Source: Numida meleagris (lineage: Eukaryota > Chordata > Aves > Galliformes > Numididae). Taken from it: a stretch of 64,000 bases of DNA. Position 1 is the stretch's first letter. Every line of letters starts with the position of its first letter. The DNA is taken from positions 35,194,115 to 35,258,114 of the forward strand of contig NC_034411.1 in the NCBI RefSeq assembly GCF_002078875.1. The letters are read 5' to 3'. The translations under genes and the position numbers were made by a program. Below, one piece after another: positions 50,162 through 62,869 of the stretch. The notes beneath the pieces are model-generated. The model made no database searches and had not been told where the DNA came from. It saw nothing but the letters and a program-made list of their open reading frames with translations.

Positions 50162-50275
50162 GCAGTGCCTTGCTGGGGATTATGGCTCGCCTCGGGTGTG
50201 TTGGGAGGCACAAGGCTGAACGGTGAGTGACTTCAGCCACCCGAGAAATGCAATAATCCCTCAGAAATGCACTGC
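50162..50275. repeat. Composite imperfect inverted repeat (hairpin)
   Basis: The arms pair in register through four blocks: GCAGTGC (50162-50168) with GCACTGC (50269-50275); GGGATTAT (50176-50183) with ATAATCCC (50253-50260); CTCGGGTG (50191-50198) with CACCCGAG (50238-50245); and GGCTGAA (50214-50220) with TTCAGCC (50231-50237). The result is one long stem with internal loops and a terminal loop of about 10 bases. It could be an old non-autonomous DNA transposon or a conserved hairpin repeat. No clear target-site duplication was found. Confidence 0.65.
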
Positions 50276-50651
50276 CTGGAGTGTCATCTTGCTATTAAAA
50301 ATGGAAATTTAAAAAGGACAAAATGTTAGACACATTTCCTGTAGGTTTTTTTTTTATATGGGTTAACATTACAGAAAGCCAATGAAGAAATTCCATTTCT
50401 GCCCAGGCTTTGAAAGCCCATTCCCAAGGAGACATATACCTCCGTTCAACATGTTTCTCCATTGTATTCAAAAAACTGATTTGAGAAGCACAAGCATTTG
50501 CATCATTGAACACGTGTGATAAGGCACAGCATATTACAATATCCTTCATGACGGTAAACGTTAAAGTCAGATTGCTTCTGAATTGCCTCCAAATATTTAT
50601 TCTGTGCAATTGTCCAAACATGGTGTGATTTTACAGATAAGCTTTCTTCAC

Positions 50652-50701
50652 AGGAGAGGGGGAAGGGGGAAGAGGAAGAAAGAGGAATAAGGGGAGAGAG
50701 A
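50652..50701 (+). repeat. Polypurine tract, 50 bases with one T
   Basis: A G/A-only sequence except for a T at 50688, built on GGGGAA and AGAGGAAGAA-like units. It has potential to form triplex (H-DNA). Confidence 0.85.
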
Positions 50702-52915
50702 CCAGATAGTTAAAACTAAGACTAAATCCCTCCTAGTGTGGGAAGTGCTAGTGTAGCACTCAGAAGGATTACACCCCTTCACACAAGAAGAGGAAAGTTT
50801 ATTATAATTTCGGCCATGCCACTAAGAGAACCTTTTGAATCTGAGGACTTGGAAGTATTCAGCAACCTTGGCTTGAATCAAATCAGAATTCTGAATGCCT
50901 TTCAGGAACAAGTTTTGAATAATGGCAATACTTGGGTCAAAGATGTATTTCCTTTCATGTAACTAAAAGTGGAATATGATTGTAAGAGGTTAAAAAGGTC
51001 TTTACAAAAAATAGCTCCAGGAAAGAACAATAGTTTAAGTTATAGAAGAAAAGAAGAGTCTATCTGGCAAAAGAAGATTGTCTGCATTTTTGAGAACAAA
51101 AGTGGTGCAAAAATAAGTCTGCAGTCTCACAACCTGAAACCAACCCCACTTCCAATTAATTTGAAAGAGTGAAAACAAAAGTCATGAATAAAAAAACCTC
51201 TTTAAGTGCAACATTAGTTGTGGAACTTACTGACACAAGACACTGAGGCTAAACATGCAAAGATTTAAAAGCAGGTTAGGCATAGGGAAAATGAGAGCAT
51301 CCAAATTATATCATTTTCCATTGGAGCAAGACTGTACAAGTAATCACAATGCTGAAGTTACTACAAAAAAGCTGTGTTCCAACAGCCTAGCAAAAATTCA
51401 CTCACTATATTAAGAACACCAATTGTCATTACTTTAGAGTCTCCTTCACTTACAACAGTAACCTTGGAAGTAGGTAGGTGCAAGGATTTTATTACGGCAC
51501 TGGTAAATTTTCATGACATGCTTACAAAGCTTTTAAAATGTTATTCATCTGTCTTTGTTTTCAGTTCCCCATTACATGGGAACAGAAGATTTTAAATAGC
51601 CTTGGTCTGAAAATCTCAGAGTTACATATCATACATAGAGATCAAAATCAGAAGAAATTCTGCTACTGCTTAAAAGAGTTTGCCAAATAGGTTAATAGAC
51701 TTTACTAGTATTGTGAATTCACTTTAGGCCCAATAGAAAGATCCCAATTACTGTTAAATAATCCAGCTAGATATTTGCTGGATACTACATAGTGTTAGTC
51801 TCACAGTGGTTACTTGCAAATACATAGTTTTTAATGTTCTGACATATCACAAGAAATACGGTACAGAATGATGAATTTTGAAAATTGAGATGCAACACAA
51901 TATGGAAGAAAATAAGGTGACCATAACAATCAGAGATTTCAGCAATTTAATTTTTAGATGTTTTAAAGAATCAAGACTTGCTAAAGATGTACATACCGTT
52001 AGGAAAAACAGGAAAAGGACTGTCCTCCAGAGTGTATACTATATTGGGAAGGTTATTATCCTGGGTAGAAACCTTTATTCTGTAGCTCTGGATACCTTTT
52101 AGCAGACACTTTATACAATGTGTGATGCATTTTGGTGCTCCTTCTTGCCATTAAACAGCAAAGTTTTTACGAAACCACTGGCAAGGGTGCAATTTGATCC
52201 ATTGACTGGCCCGTTACTACTGTCATTGGCTGGAAAGACTACTTCCAGTCAGTGAAGACAAAATATTCAAAGGAAAGGAGTGGTGGTTAAAGGTAATTGG
52301 TGGATTAACACAACAAGGACTGCATATCATCACTGGAAGCAACCTCCAAATTCAAAAAAAAAGGAAGAATAAAGTTGGTTTTTCACTGGAAGTCCATGGG
52401 TATAATTGCAACGCATGCCTTCTCCAGCATCAGTATGATGCTCTGCATAGGGTGAAGCATTTCTAGATCTTTCCACGTCAAGAAGAGTCTGGGCTGGGCT
52501 GCTACAGACATCACCTTTATCCACCTCCATTTCAGAGGAGAGAGTCAAGAATTCTTTGTTAATGCTAAATTAACATTTAAATTTGAAACCCAGCAACTGT
52601 GCTGACAACAGAAAGTAACAAGAACAGCCTGGAACCTTATGTTATGCTGTTTTATGTCACACATTTCAGGGCTTTTTGCATTCCTGGTAGACAAGAGCAC
52701 AAGCTTACTATTAGTGAGCTGAAGGCTTTGACTCCCAGAAGCTGAAGGTATGAATAAGAGCTATGCTCACGTCTGTTTTGGAGAAGGCTGAGAACATCAA
52801 AGCTGTAAAGATATTCTCAGCAGTGGACAATTATCAGACTCTTAACAGAAGGGATGTTAGTCAGTGCTGATAGCTTTTCAACAGAGAAGCAAGCTATTTC
52901 TGCCTCTGACTTTTC

Positions 52916-52947
52916 TTTGAGGCATGGGCTGTCCCCCATGCCTCAAA
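52916..52947. repeat. Perfect 13-bp inverted repeat with 6-base loop
   Basis: TTTGAGGCATGGG (52916-52928) and CCCATGCCTCAAA (52935-52947) are exact reverse complements, separated by CTGTCC. Confidence 0.9.
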
Positions 52948-54559
52948 CATCCCCATGCAGCATCTCTTTCCCAAATATTATCCTCTAGTTTCTAAAACAC
53001 TGCAACTGTGGTGACCAGCTGTTACCAGTGTGTTACATGTGCAAAGTGAACACAGACACACTGCTTTTTCCCTCTATACATGACTACGTGCTAAGTGATC
53101 AAAACATATGTAGCATTAACTAATCCTTAAAAGAAGGTAATTCAATAACTCTTGGCCTGTTAATGCGACTTCAAATGTCTGAAAAGCCTACAACAAATGC
53201 TGAATGAGAAAGAATACATAAGGACATGAAGGTAAATTAAAAACATGAAAAAATATAGACATAAAATTAAACCATGTAGATTCTTACATCAATCCTAATT
53301 TCTCTGACAGATTTTTTTTTTAAAAAAGATAAATCTTACCTACACTAACTTGAAAAAAAAACCACATTTCAAATATCATGCCATATCAGCAACTGTTAAC
53401 TAAAACAACTAATCCTTGTCAGTAACTACCTAAAAAAAAGAGCACATATGATGGAACAACTGATGGTGAGGAAGGATAAGTAGTGCATTTCTTTTAGTTG
53501 AGTTTAAGCAGATTTCTGAATATCTGCAATTATGATTCAGCACAAAAAGTGATAGTAGGCTGATAAATTTAAGACATATCATGAGCTTAGAGATGGTCTG
53601 GAATACTGTACAGAAAGAAACGTTACTCAGAAGAATGGAACAGCAGAAATGGGAAGAAATTTGATGGTGTAAAATCTTACACTGCAGACTTGATGGATTT
53701 TTAGTTCACAGCAAAAAAGTCTTTGCTAACAATTTGTATTTACTTGGGAGAAAGGCAGATGGGATCATAGGATCTGCCAGTCAAGGAATGTAGAGTAAAT
53801 ATATTAATTCCACTATCTAAGACATGCAAATACCCTTATCCAATGCCCTGCAGACGGTTCTGATCACCCATAATAAAAGAAGATCAACAACCAGAAAACA
53901 CAGGGAGAGGGAAAGCTTACTGCAAAAAGAACAGCAGAAAAAGGCTTCATTTATTATTCAGAAGTAGATTGAATGGATAAATCCATTGTCTATAAATACA
54001 GTGAAGAGAAAATAAAAGCAAAAAAAAAAAATTCCTTACAACAACTTTGGATCAAGGACAAATAGGTACAAGCTGACCACAAATAAATGCAGATCCCAAT
54101 CAGTAGAACAGTGGTACTGGAAACCATTGACCAAATTGGAGCAGTGAGGCCTAACGACTCTTACAATGGAGTTTAATGGAGTCCAACAGAAATTATTATA
54201 TATATGTATATAGCAAATACGTAAACATATATTAAATGCATACATTCAGTGATAGCTGCAGTAGAATAATACAGAAGGCAGTGACCTAGAACAGATCTTA
54301 CAGAACATTATTATATTCCCTAAACTTCTGTCTGAAAATTGTGTGCGATATTTCCACCTACTTGCCATTTACTTCTCAAGAAAGGTAACTGATCTGTGCA
54401 CTATTTTGCAGCATTTTCTGAAGACTATGTTTTATTCTTGGTTTACATTTTCAGGTTTTCTAACAACTAAGATAATTTTTGCTTTATGTGTGTGCTATCT
54501 AAGCAGTTAGAGAATAAATCTTTAAAAACAGTATTCAGGAGTTTATATAATCTTATACA

Positions 54560-54665
54560 AGCTGTTATCTATTTAGAATGGGAATATTAATATATAGAGT
54601 GTACATATAAAGCTATAAATAATATATACACACATATGTATGCTACATATACACACCTATTTAAA
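54560..54665. repeat. AT/ATAC-rich low-complexity patch
   Basis: Dense TATA, TATACACA and ATATGTATG motifs without strict periodicity. A similar TA cluster lies near 54195-54225. Confidence 0.7.
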
Positions 54666-57600
54666 ATAAGGAGAAGGAAAAAAAATAAATAGTGAGCTGG
54701 AGAAGCGAAGGGATGGAGATCGTATGTACTGTGTTAAAACATCCAAACACATTAAACAAAATGCTGAGCTGAGAGCTTTTCACTATTTCCAATATAAAAA
54801 TTAATGCCTTTTAAACTAAAAAGCTGCAATTTAATGCATTTTGTATTCTGTAATTGCATTTTAAAACAGATGCTTAGGCTTTTAAATCTAAGGTAACAGT
54901 TGTTCCTTTGAATTGGGAAAAGAAAAGGCCTTCTAAGCAATGGTCAAAACTGAGTTTTTCTACTCATCCACATTTATAGAAAAACAAAAAAAACAGAAAA
55001 AACAACCATACATGAACTATAATTCTATGACTTAGGAAGAAAATGTAAAATATGTAATCCAAGTTAATAGATTCAGTTATCAAGAAATAATTTTATTCAA
55101 GTGTTCCATTGAAGATTTACCAAAGAAACTCCACATTTCTATTCAGAAGTGTGACAGCAAGCCAGCTATTATGATTTCAGCTACTTGAAATGGCTGGTAT
55201 ATTCTCAATTTGTGTCTCAATTCTCATATATGTGTGTTCTCTCATGCATATGAGATCTCTCACACTTCGCTTAGTAACAGCAACAAGAAAATTAATGGTG
55301 GAAAAAACGTTCAAATTACTGTCAGTCTGAACATCATTTATTCTCTCTAGCTCCTATAGTGGTCCACTTAAGAATCCATTTTAGCTACTCTTACAGATAA
55401 GCTTATCCGTGAGAATCATACATTTCCCCATAGGTGGAAAACAAATATAATTTGTCACACGTTGTGGTATACCGACATTTCTGCACAGTTGCTGCACTCC
55501 ACTAGAATCTCTGACGGGGAAGACACCCCAGGTAGTTGGCTGCAGACACATCTCAGCAACATGGCACGCAGTTACAATTTGACACATAGAGTCTTTATAA
55601 ATCCAATGTCTATGAAGTCAAACAAATCTCCTTCTTATTTATAGTAACAGGCAAGAGCAGATCTCTGCCGTCTTGTTACACAGATGGTTGTAACATTTTT
55701 ATAGTTAACTTACAACCACTGATGCCTGAGGAATAGACACACATCTGCCCCAAACTGCCAGTCCTGTAGGCTCTTCTTTTTAACTTCAGCTCCCAAAAAT
55801 ACAGTTGAAATACACACAACACTACTGCCTCCCTGAAAGTTCCATGACAAAAAACCCCAGCCAAATTTATATAACGTGTATTGTCAATGTTGTGTTCATT
55901 GAATAGTGATCACACACACATTAAAGGAAAAAATACCAGCTCTCATCACCAAATAGGAGTTCTAGAGAAAACTTACAGTTACTAGATTCCACCTATGAGT
56001 CTTAGTTTGAAAATTAGTTTGGAAACATCTAATCATAAGCTTCTAGAATTATGTTTTATTAATAATGTTTCAAAAGAGCCTTATACTTCATACAAAATAT
56101 TGTTCATGTACTCTTTCTTGTTCTTTGACATAAAGTAAAGCCACAATCGGTTCGTCTTTAAAAAAGGAAATTGACCGCTTGTGATTTTTTTCTGCTACTT
56201 GAAGATATCACTCCATGTTACACACATCATTTGGGTCTTTAAAATTCCACACTTTCTTCTATCTGCTAATTTCTACTATGAACACATATCGACAGAATTA
56301 AAGAATTTAATCTTAAAATTTGCTATCAAGGAGAAAATTGATACCAATGTGCTCTTTGCCACACCACAGAGAAGATTTTATTTCTCCAACGCTCATACCT
56401 GTTAAGGCACCCACACGGATCAGCTCACTTCCATTGGCACAGCCTTATGTCCTGCTATCTAATACTTTTGAGATAATATACTTAGCTAAACAAATCAGTC
56501 TGTAAAATCATTTAGATGGACAACTACTTCTTTTAATGCTGTGTTTCACTGAGCAAAAACACTGAAAGGGATGGATATTTGCATTACCGATTTAAAACCA
56601 TCTTTAAAGACCGCAATTTAAAGCAACCTTTTCTTTTGAAACCTGCTTATAACATTTCATACGAATATTCATGTGCAGCATATAGCCAGACAGAAAGATA
56701 GGAAGAGTAAAAAAAAAAAGTTATCCTGTTCATTTTCAGTAGTGTAGCTATTGCAACTGTCATAACGTCGTTGCTCCAGAATACATTCCAATCTCCAATC
56801 GATCAGTTAGATCTTGCTCCTTCCACAAAACAGTTACACCAGGGCCCACTGTATTTTCACAGCAGAACACAAGTAGTGACAGACTTCTTGAGGACAATAC
56901 CACCATTTTTTATTATTCCAATGCAACATTAAGTTCAAGATTAAGTCAGAATAATTTCGCTACAAGAAACTAAAGAGAGGCAGAATAAAAATAAAAAGAA
57001 AATCAGGGAAGGAACCCACTGCACATGGTTGCGTTGCAAGACTAGGGGTACTGGCAGCTGCATAAAAAGGGAAAACATTTCCTTGCACTAAGAAGCAATC
57101 AGCCTTAATATTGTGTTGTGCTTATTTGTACAAATAAGGAAATCTGAGGCAAAACACATGATTTGCTCTTCTCTGTATTGCTAAATAGCACTGATAGATC
57201 TCTATTTCCAAAATCAGAGGAGAAAAATTGCTGTTTTTCATTTGGTGGAAGTCCTTCAAATTATACAGAAAGAAGCGTGAGGTTTATTTGTTGTAGAAGT
57301 TATTCTTGCTGTTTTTCTTCACTTAGAAAAGAATAGTTCATAGCCAATTTATAGCAGTTGGGAAGTAAGAATCCATTACAGTTTCCACATGGAAACTAAA
57401 AGCAGATTACACTGAATTTTTAAAGCAGTTTGTAATAACAGCTTTGTCATTAATTACCTGGATTTTAAATAAATGCAGTGTAAAATCATAATTAAAAATA
57501 TGTTAGAAGAGCCTTTGCTTAAAATGCTGTTACTGGCCATGATTCGAATGCTTGATAATCTCCACCATATTTAAATATTCTAAAATATTTAATATGACAA

Positions 57601-59218
57601 ATACTATCACTGTCCTGTTTCCTCTCCTTGCCGTTACCGAAACAGCAGCAGAAGGTAGGGCACTGCCTGCAGCGTGAGTGCTCTGCTTTCAAACCACTTT
57701 TCTGTTCTGGATTAATGCTTTCAATCTTTTCTACTGTATAGTCACTGATGCTGCAGCAAAGAATGAGCAACATTTTCCAGTAGGTCTGTTTGGTTTTACA
57801 TAAAGGAAAGGTTCTCCTAAAAACCTACGAGGAAATCTTAAATTTACCTAGATACTAATAATGCTACAGGGAAACAGCTAGGGAAAAAAATAATAATCTT
57901 TTTCCCCCTAGAAGTAATATTGAGTCCTCAGTGTGTTGCCCAAATGTGAAGAATCCACCACAAGAAAACAAAGAAGAGGCAAGATCAGTGGAAAAATTAT
58001 GTGGTCACATAGAGGGGACACTATCACAGTATTTTGTTTCTTTGTTTTCTGATCTATAAAAAGATATGGCAATTTTGGGTTACAAAAGAACAAGTGAGGT
58101 TCAGAAAGAAATCTGAAAAGGAAGTGGGTCTTGAAGACTGAAAAGACAACAAAGAGTTTGCCAGGAACAGTACAGTATGGACAGACAGAGACCATAGTGA
58201 TAGAAATGGAGTGAACAAACAGGACTGAAAGATGCAGTAAATGCAAGCTATGTGCTTGTCAGGTACTCTGTGGTCAAAAACAGCCAACAAACTTTTGCTC
58301 AGTCAGGACTACCTAGCCCACATGAGCTTAAACTGCACCTTGTCATTCAGTACTGACAAGAAAGAGGTAGCCAGGTTGACAGGACATGCAGAAATGCCAT
58401 TTTGCAGAATTTTTTTTTGCAGAAATGCTACTTCTCCCATCTCCCTAGCCATGCCTCAGCTCCCCTCAGTGACTGTTACACTAAATACAGACTGGAAAAC
58501 AGAGCGAGAGAGTGCAGATGAGCTTTCTGGTACCAAGAAAAAGTCTCCAGAGTGATCTTAAAGACAATCTAACGCAAACCACAGCACAAGGTGATCCGGA
58601 CACTGGCCAGAATAGTCAATGTGTATCACTGGAAATATTTCACTCTAGCTGGTCCCAGTTGTTCCCAAGAAGTCAGTATCCCTCTGAGAAGGCTAGAGAT
58701 ACCTGGAAGCAATTAATAGCTCTCTGGATACTAAGACCTTCAGTAAGATTTTCTTGTTTATATTCATAAAATATTACTGAGAAACATAAGTTGGCAATAT
58801 TGAAAAATACATTACGTGGCATTACAGAATCCACATCTGTAGTCTACCTTCACATTACTAAATAACCTCCTCTATGCTCCTCAGTCCTCCCTTCCCTCTT
58901 CATTTTTTTTTCTATGGTAAGACAATTCATCCAAGTTAGAACAGAGAACAGCCGAAGCAGCCCACACACATATGTACTAGGCTTAAATTCTTTGGAAGAC
59001 TGTGCTGTTCAAGCTTTCCTTTTATTTATCCAAAATGGCACGAGCAAAGGATGTTATAAAAAAAACCTGACAGAATGCTTGAAGGGGTGGGGGGAAGGGT
59101 GGTCATTTTCATAAAGCAAGACCATTACTTTCAAACAATCTAGTGTCATTTTTATGTTCACAGACTAATAGGTACAGTATAGCATACCACCTACTGGCAG
59201 ATTAACAGGACCTCCTAC

Positions 59219-59350
59219 CTTGACTTCATCCTCTCATGCATTCTCCCATGCTGGATACACTGTTGGTCCAATTCATCATTTCGTTTCTGCATCTTCTCCA
59301 ATCTGCCATGAAGATACTCTTTTTCCTGACTAAGCTGGTTGACTTTAGAT
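59219..59350 (-). CDS. SDCCAG8: SDCCAG8 penultimate coding exon (coiled coil)
   Basis: This 132-nt exon has an acceptor on - of TTTTACTTCTGCAG|AT and a donor of TCAAG|GTAGGA. Its first base completes a codon. It then encodes SKVNQLSQEKEYLHGRLEKM and QKRNDELDQQCIQHGRMHER, ending in MKS plus AG, which with the first base of the terminal exon makes Arg. The human counterpart, from memory, has QLSQEK, L-K-QRRNEELE-QCVQHGRVHETMK at the same place, so identity is clear. Charged and Leu/Met heptads and the absence of Pro or Gly clusters indicate continuous coiled coil, the region used for self-association and centrosomal partner binding. A + strand frame at 59236-59418 is its shadow. Confidence 0.95.
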
Positions 59351-59852
59351 CTGCAGAAGTAAAACACAGTGATGATGGATGTTGTCAGATTTCATCCTGC
59401 AGCGTGCCATCAATATGAGGCTTCAGCATTTATAAAATTCCATACATGTATATATAATGCATAAACAGGCTATTACTAGAACTTACAGAAACAAGAAACT
59501 ACTTCAAATAATCTTAAAATGGAAGAACATGAAGTTGCAGTGTGTCTGGTAATTATGTCGATTACTTGGTCACAGGTTGGCTACGCTAATTTCAGCTTTA
59601 TTTAAACAAGCATGTCATTTGACATAAGGTGCTGCTATTAAAGATCATCAGTACATGTAAACTCATACTTGTTAAGCATTTTGAAAACTCATTTCAAGTT
59701 CTTTGTTGGAAAAGGCCAACATCTAATTCAAAAAATGGCTAGTAGAAACTTTTTCAACCCTTGTTGTACTGCATAGGTTGAACTCCGAATAGTACTACTG
59801 TTTTAGATACTCTATTGGCTTGATGTGCCCAAAATATTGCATGACACAGATT

Positions 59853-59872
59853 AAAAAAAAAAAAAAAAAAAA
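59853..59872 (+). repeat. Poly(A) tract, 20 bases
   Basis: An uninterrupted A run about 500 bp upstream (on -) of the penultimate SDCCAG8 exon. Confidence 0.88.
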
Positions 59873-62851
59873 GGAAAACTAATAAAAGCTTAAGAAACAA
59901 GGTAAAAATCATACAGACACACTCTAATCTACATAAGGCTTGGCAGAGCCTTTAAGAAATTCAGTCACTTTCTAGCAATTCTTATTCTTCACGGGTGAGC
60001 AGAGACACCAGATCCATGAATGACCTGGGACTGTTACTTGCTACATCTCTAACCATCAGCCCATGGAGAAACAGGCATGAGCTGTTTCTTAATATCAGGA
60101 AAAGATCTCAGATGAAATTGTGATAAAATATACATTATGCACTTGTACAGTTTAACTCCTTGGAAAAGGTTAATGAGAACATATCAGAATCTGCTATACC
60201 ATCAGAACGTAAGAATCAAAAGCAGGCAAATTTGTTTTATGGCATCTGCCACTCCAGATCTCGAGGTTAAAAAGATTCAGAGATATCTTTAAATCATAAA
60301 CTTAAATATGCTGCAGATACAGAATGAAGAGACTTTACCTTCCTGGCTGTTACAGAATGCAGCAACAACTGACATTCTGAAAAACACAACAAAGTGCAGG
60401 GGGAATAAATACTCCTTCAAAAACATGTTGTGACATTGACAAGACAGATCTGGAAATGACAACATAATCTTTTCATATTTAAATGGAGAACAATACAGGA
60501 TATCATCTGTGAATTTGAAAGAACTTAGCAAGGGCAACTTTGGAAGAAGACTGTATATAATTGAATTTAAATATGGAGTTATGGCTCTATTATGGAACAT
60601 CACTGAAAAATATATCAGAGTCACACTGATGTTCACATCAAACTTAGATGAATGACTTTCCTGGACAGCTTCCTAACAATGGGCAGGATAGTATATGGAG
60701 CTAACTGAAGTCAAATTCTTAACTTTTAACAGAAATACTAGTAACTGTGAAATGTCAGTAATAAAAAGTGTGGATCATTTCTTACCATGCAGGATGAATG
60801 TAGTCTTTCCTTTGTACTGATGTTGTAAGAAAGACAATCAGTGGATGAAAGTAAAGGTCCACTGCAAAGCAACACACTAGAGATCTGACGTAACAGAGCC
60901 CAACCCAGTGCTAAGAGGGATTAAACTCATCTACCAGGATGGGTTTCCTTTTTTGCCAAGAAAATGCAACGACAGTATTTGACTTGTGGGAATACTTGTA
61001 ATTTATCATTTCCATGGAGTTTCACAACTGTGGGATCCTGCTTCTTTTTCTGTATTTATATGTGGCTGTCTGAAGCAACTTTAAAGAGGTAAAAATCTCA
61101 AAGTTTTGAAGGGACTTTGCTCATCTGCAGCGCATTTGAAGGTGCCAGAACCAATCAAAACGCTACTTAAAATTACCACTGAAGAAACAAAACAAAGTAC
61201 TGAATTCATGGAGAACATGAGTAACGCAATCTCTAATCTCTAACACACAGCTCTAAGTGCCTGATGCTTTGAACCACGTTATTTGTGTACTCTTCTCCTA
61301 ATACGTATCTTTTGGAATTGCGTTGAAGAACTCAGCAAAAAATCCACATCTATTCCAGTTAATATACTATTTACACAATGGCCATTCTAAGTTAAGTATC
61401 TAAGATTCTGAGCATTCAGATTCAAATATTTCATGACACTGAAAATTTAGAGGACAGCACACAGGAATGGTAGAACGCCTACTGAAGTCAGTATTAAAAA
61501 GTTCATGTGTTGGTCTTAAAATTCTTCCTGTAGCTTTAAACACACCACTCATCCACCTCAGTTTCCAAAGTTTATTACAGAACAGTTAATTCTACGTGAT
61601 TTTCAAACAACTTGAACATTGTTGGGTAATAAAAACATACCTGTAATAAGCCTAAACAACTGTGTTGTGACTGTGATAGCAAATTTACACTATGAGTAGT
61701 CATTCCAGGGGCAGTACAGGGTCTGCACATACGATCCTAATTTGCTCTGCTCACGCACCGTCATAACAGGAATGGGCTGTATTGAAAGTAATTGCTGATG
61801 CTGAAGGGGGCAACAACAGAAAAAACCTCTACACCTCTGGATCCAGCCATCTACTGTGTAAGCCTCAACTCTTATGTTAAGAAGCAAGTTAAATTTGCAC
61901 CCCCACCACTCCCGCTGTGACAGTCTTGGAAAAAATACAACAAAAATAAAAGGTTCATCCAAAACATTCACATACTAGAGGCAAAGAACCAGCAAATGTT
62001 AAACAGTCATAACTTAAAGTTGGTCTTAGGATGTATTTAGGATGAGCTGATTTTTGAATGTTAAAAGGTGGCAAAGCTGCCTTTACTCCTTTGAATCATC
62101 TTTGGCATCGCAGTGCTGGGACTCACAGCACAGAGGATGGCTTTTTTAAACATTGTCTTTTCCTGCCCTTAAAACCAGTTATTTACTTGTACAGCAATTA
62201 GATATATTAAATATATGCTGTAAAATATTTTCTGCTATTGCAACGAGTACCACTGCATGTAATTTTAATGATTCATCCCTCAGACAGATTCTGTTTCACA
62301 TCTTCACATGGCTACCCTAAGCAAACACTCTGCTCCTGGTACTGAAGTGCAGTTGACTGCAGTCAACCAAACCCGCAGAAAAATAGTTCAGCCGGGTGTG
62401 CGTTCTTTACTTCAATTAAACTCACACAGTTGGATGCCTACTGTTGCCAAAACAGTAATATAATTTATACATTATAGTCCAAACAGTAAAACTACACTAA
62501 AAGTCATTTAACAATATTTATAACACCATAAAATACAGTGTTAAAATATATGAACTGCAATATGTACCAAAATTATAAAATTTGTTTCTCATCATCAGTG
62601 ATTAAAACCAGGATCATTGCTCTAGCTTCAATACTCACAACCCTGGTGACAGATTAGAATTCAAATCTTAATGATCAATTTACAATTAACAAGATAGAAG
62701 TGAAACAAATTAAACCAACCATTATATATAACGAGACCCAATGGACTCCCATTGTTCCCCTTAATTACAAAACGCAAATCACAAATACACAGTGGGCAGT
62801 GTTAAGCATTAATCCACAACCTAGAAACTCAGATAGTGACAATCAGAGAGG

Positions 62852-62869
62852 AAAAAAAAAAAAAAAAAA
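62852..62869 (+). repeat. Poly(A) tract, 18 bases
   Basis: An uninterrupted A run in the SDCCAG8 upstream intron. Confidence 0.88.

Larger units (their letters stand above)
27766..59218 (-). other. SDCCAG8: SDCCAG8 last intron, about 31.5 kb
   Basis: The two flanking coding exons join in phase (AG|G = Arg), and the joined protein aligns without gap to my memory of the human C-terminus, so no further coding exon is expected inside. The + strand is A-rich, as expected for the template side of a - strand gene. Contents, from low to high coordinate: an A19 run at 29197-29215; GC-rich patches at about 30.4-30.6, 31.5-31.7 and 32.0-32.45 kb (the last with an X-box-like motif); a CR1 fragment at 37691-37855; a GC-rich patch at 38.34-38.64 kb; a C/A-rich low-complexity patch at 41651-41720; a candidate solo LTR at 47386-47644; a composite hairpin at 50162-50275; a polypurine tract at 50652-50701; and a perfect 13-bp hairpin at 52916-52947. 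No nested gene is recognised. Confidence 0.85.

Noticed and set aside
59236..59418. 60-codon + strand frame
   Set aside because: It is the reverse-strand shadow of the SDCCAG8 coiled-coil exon.
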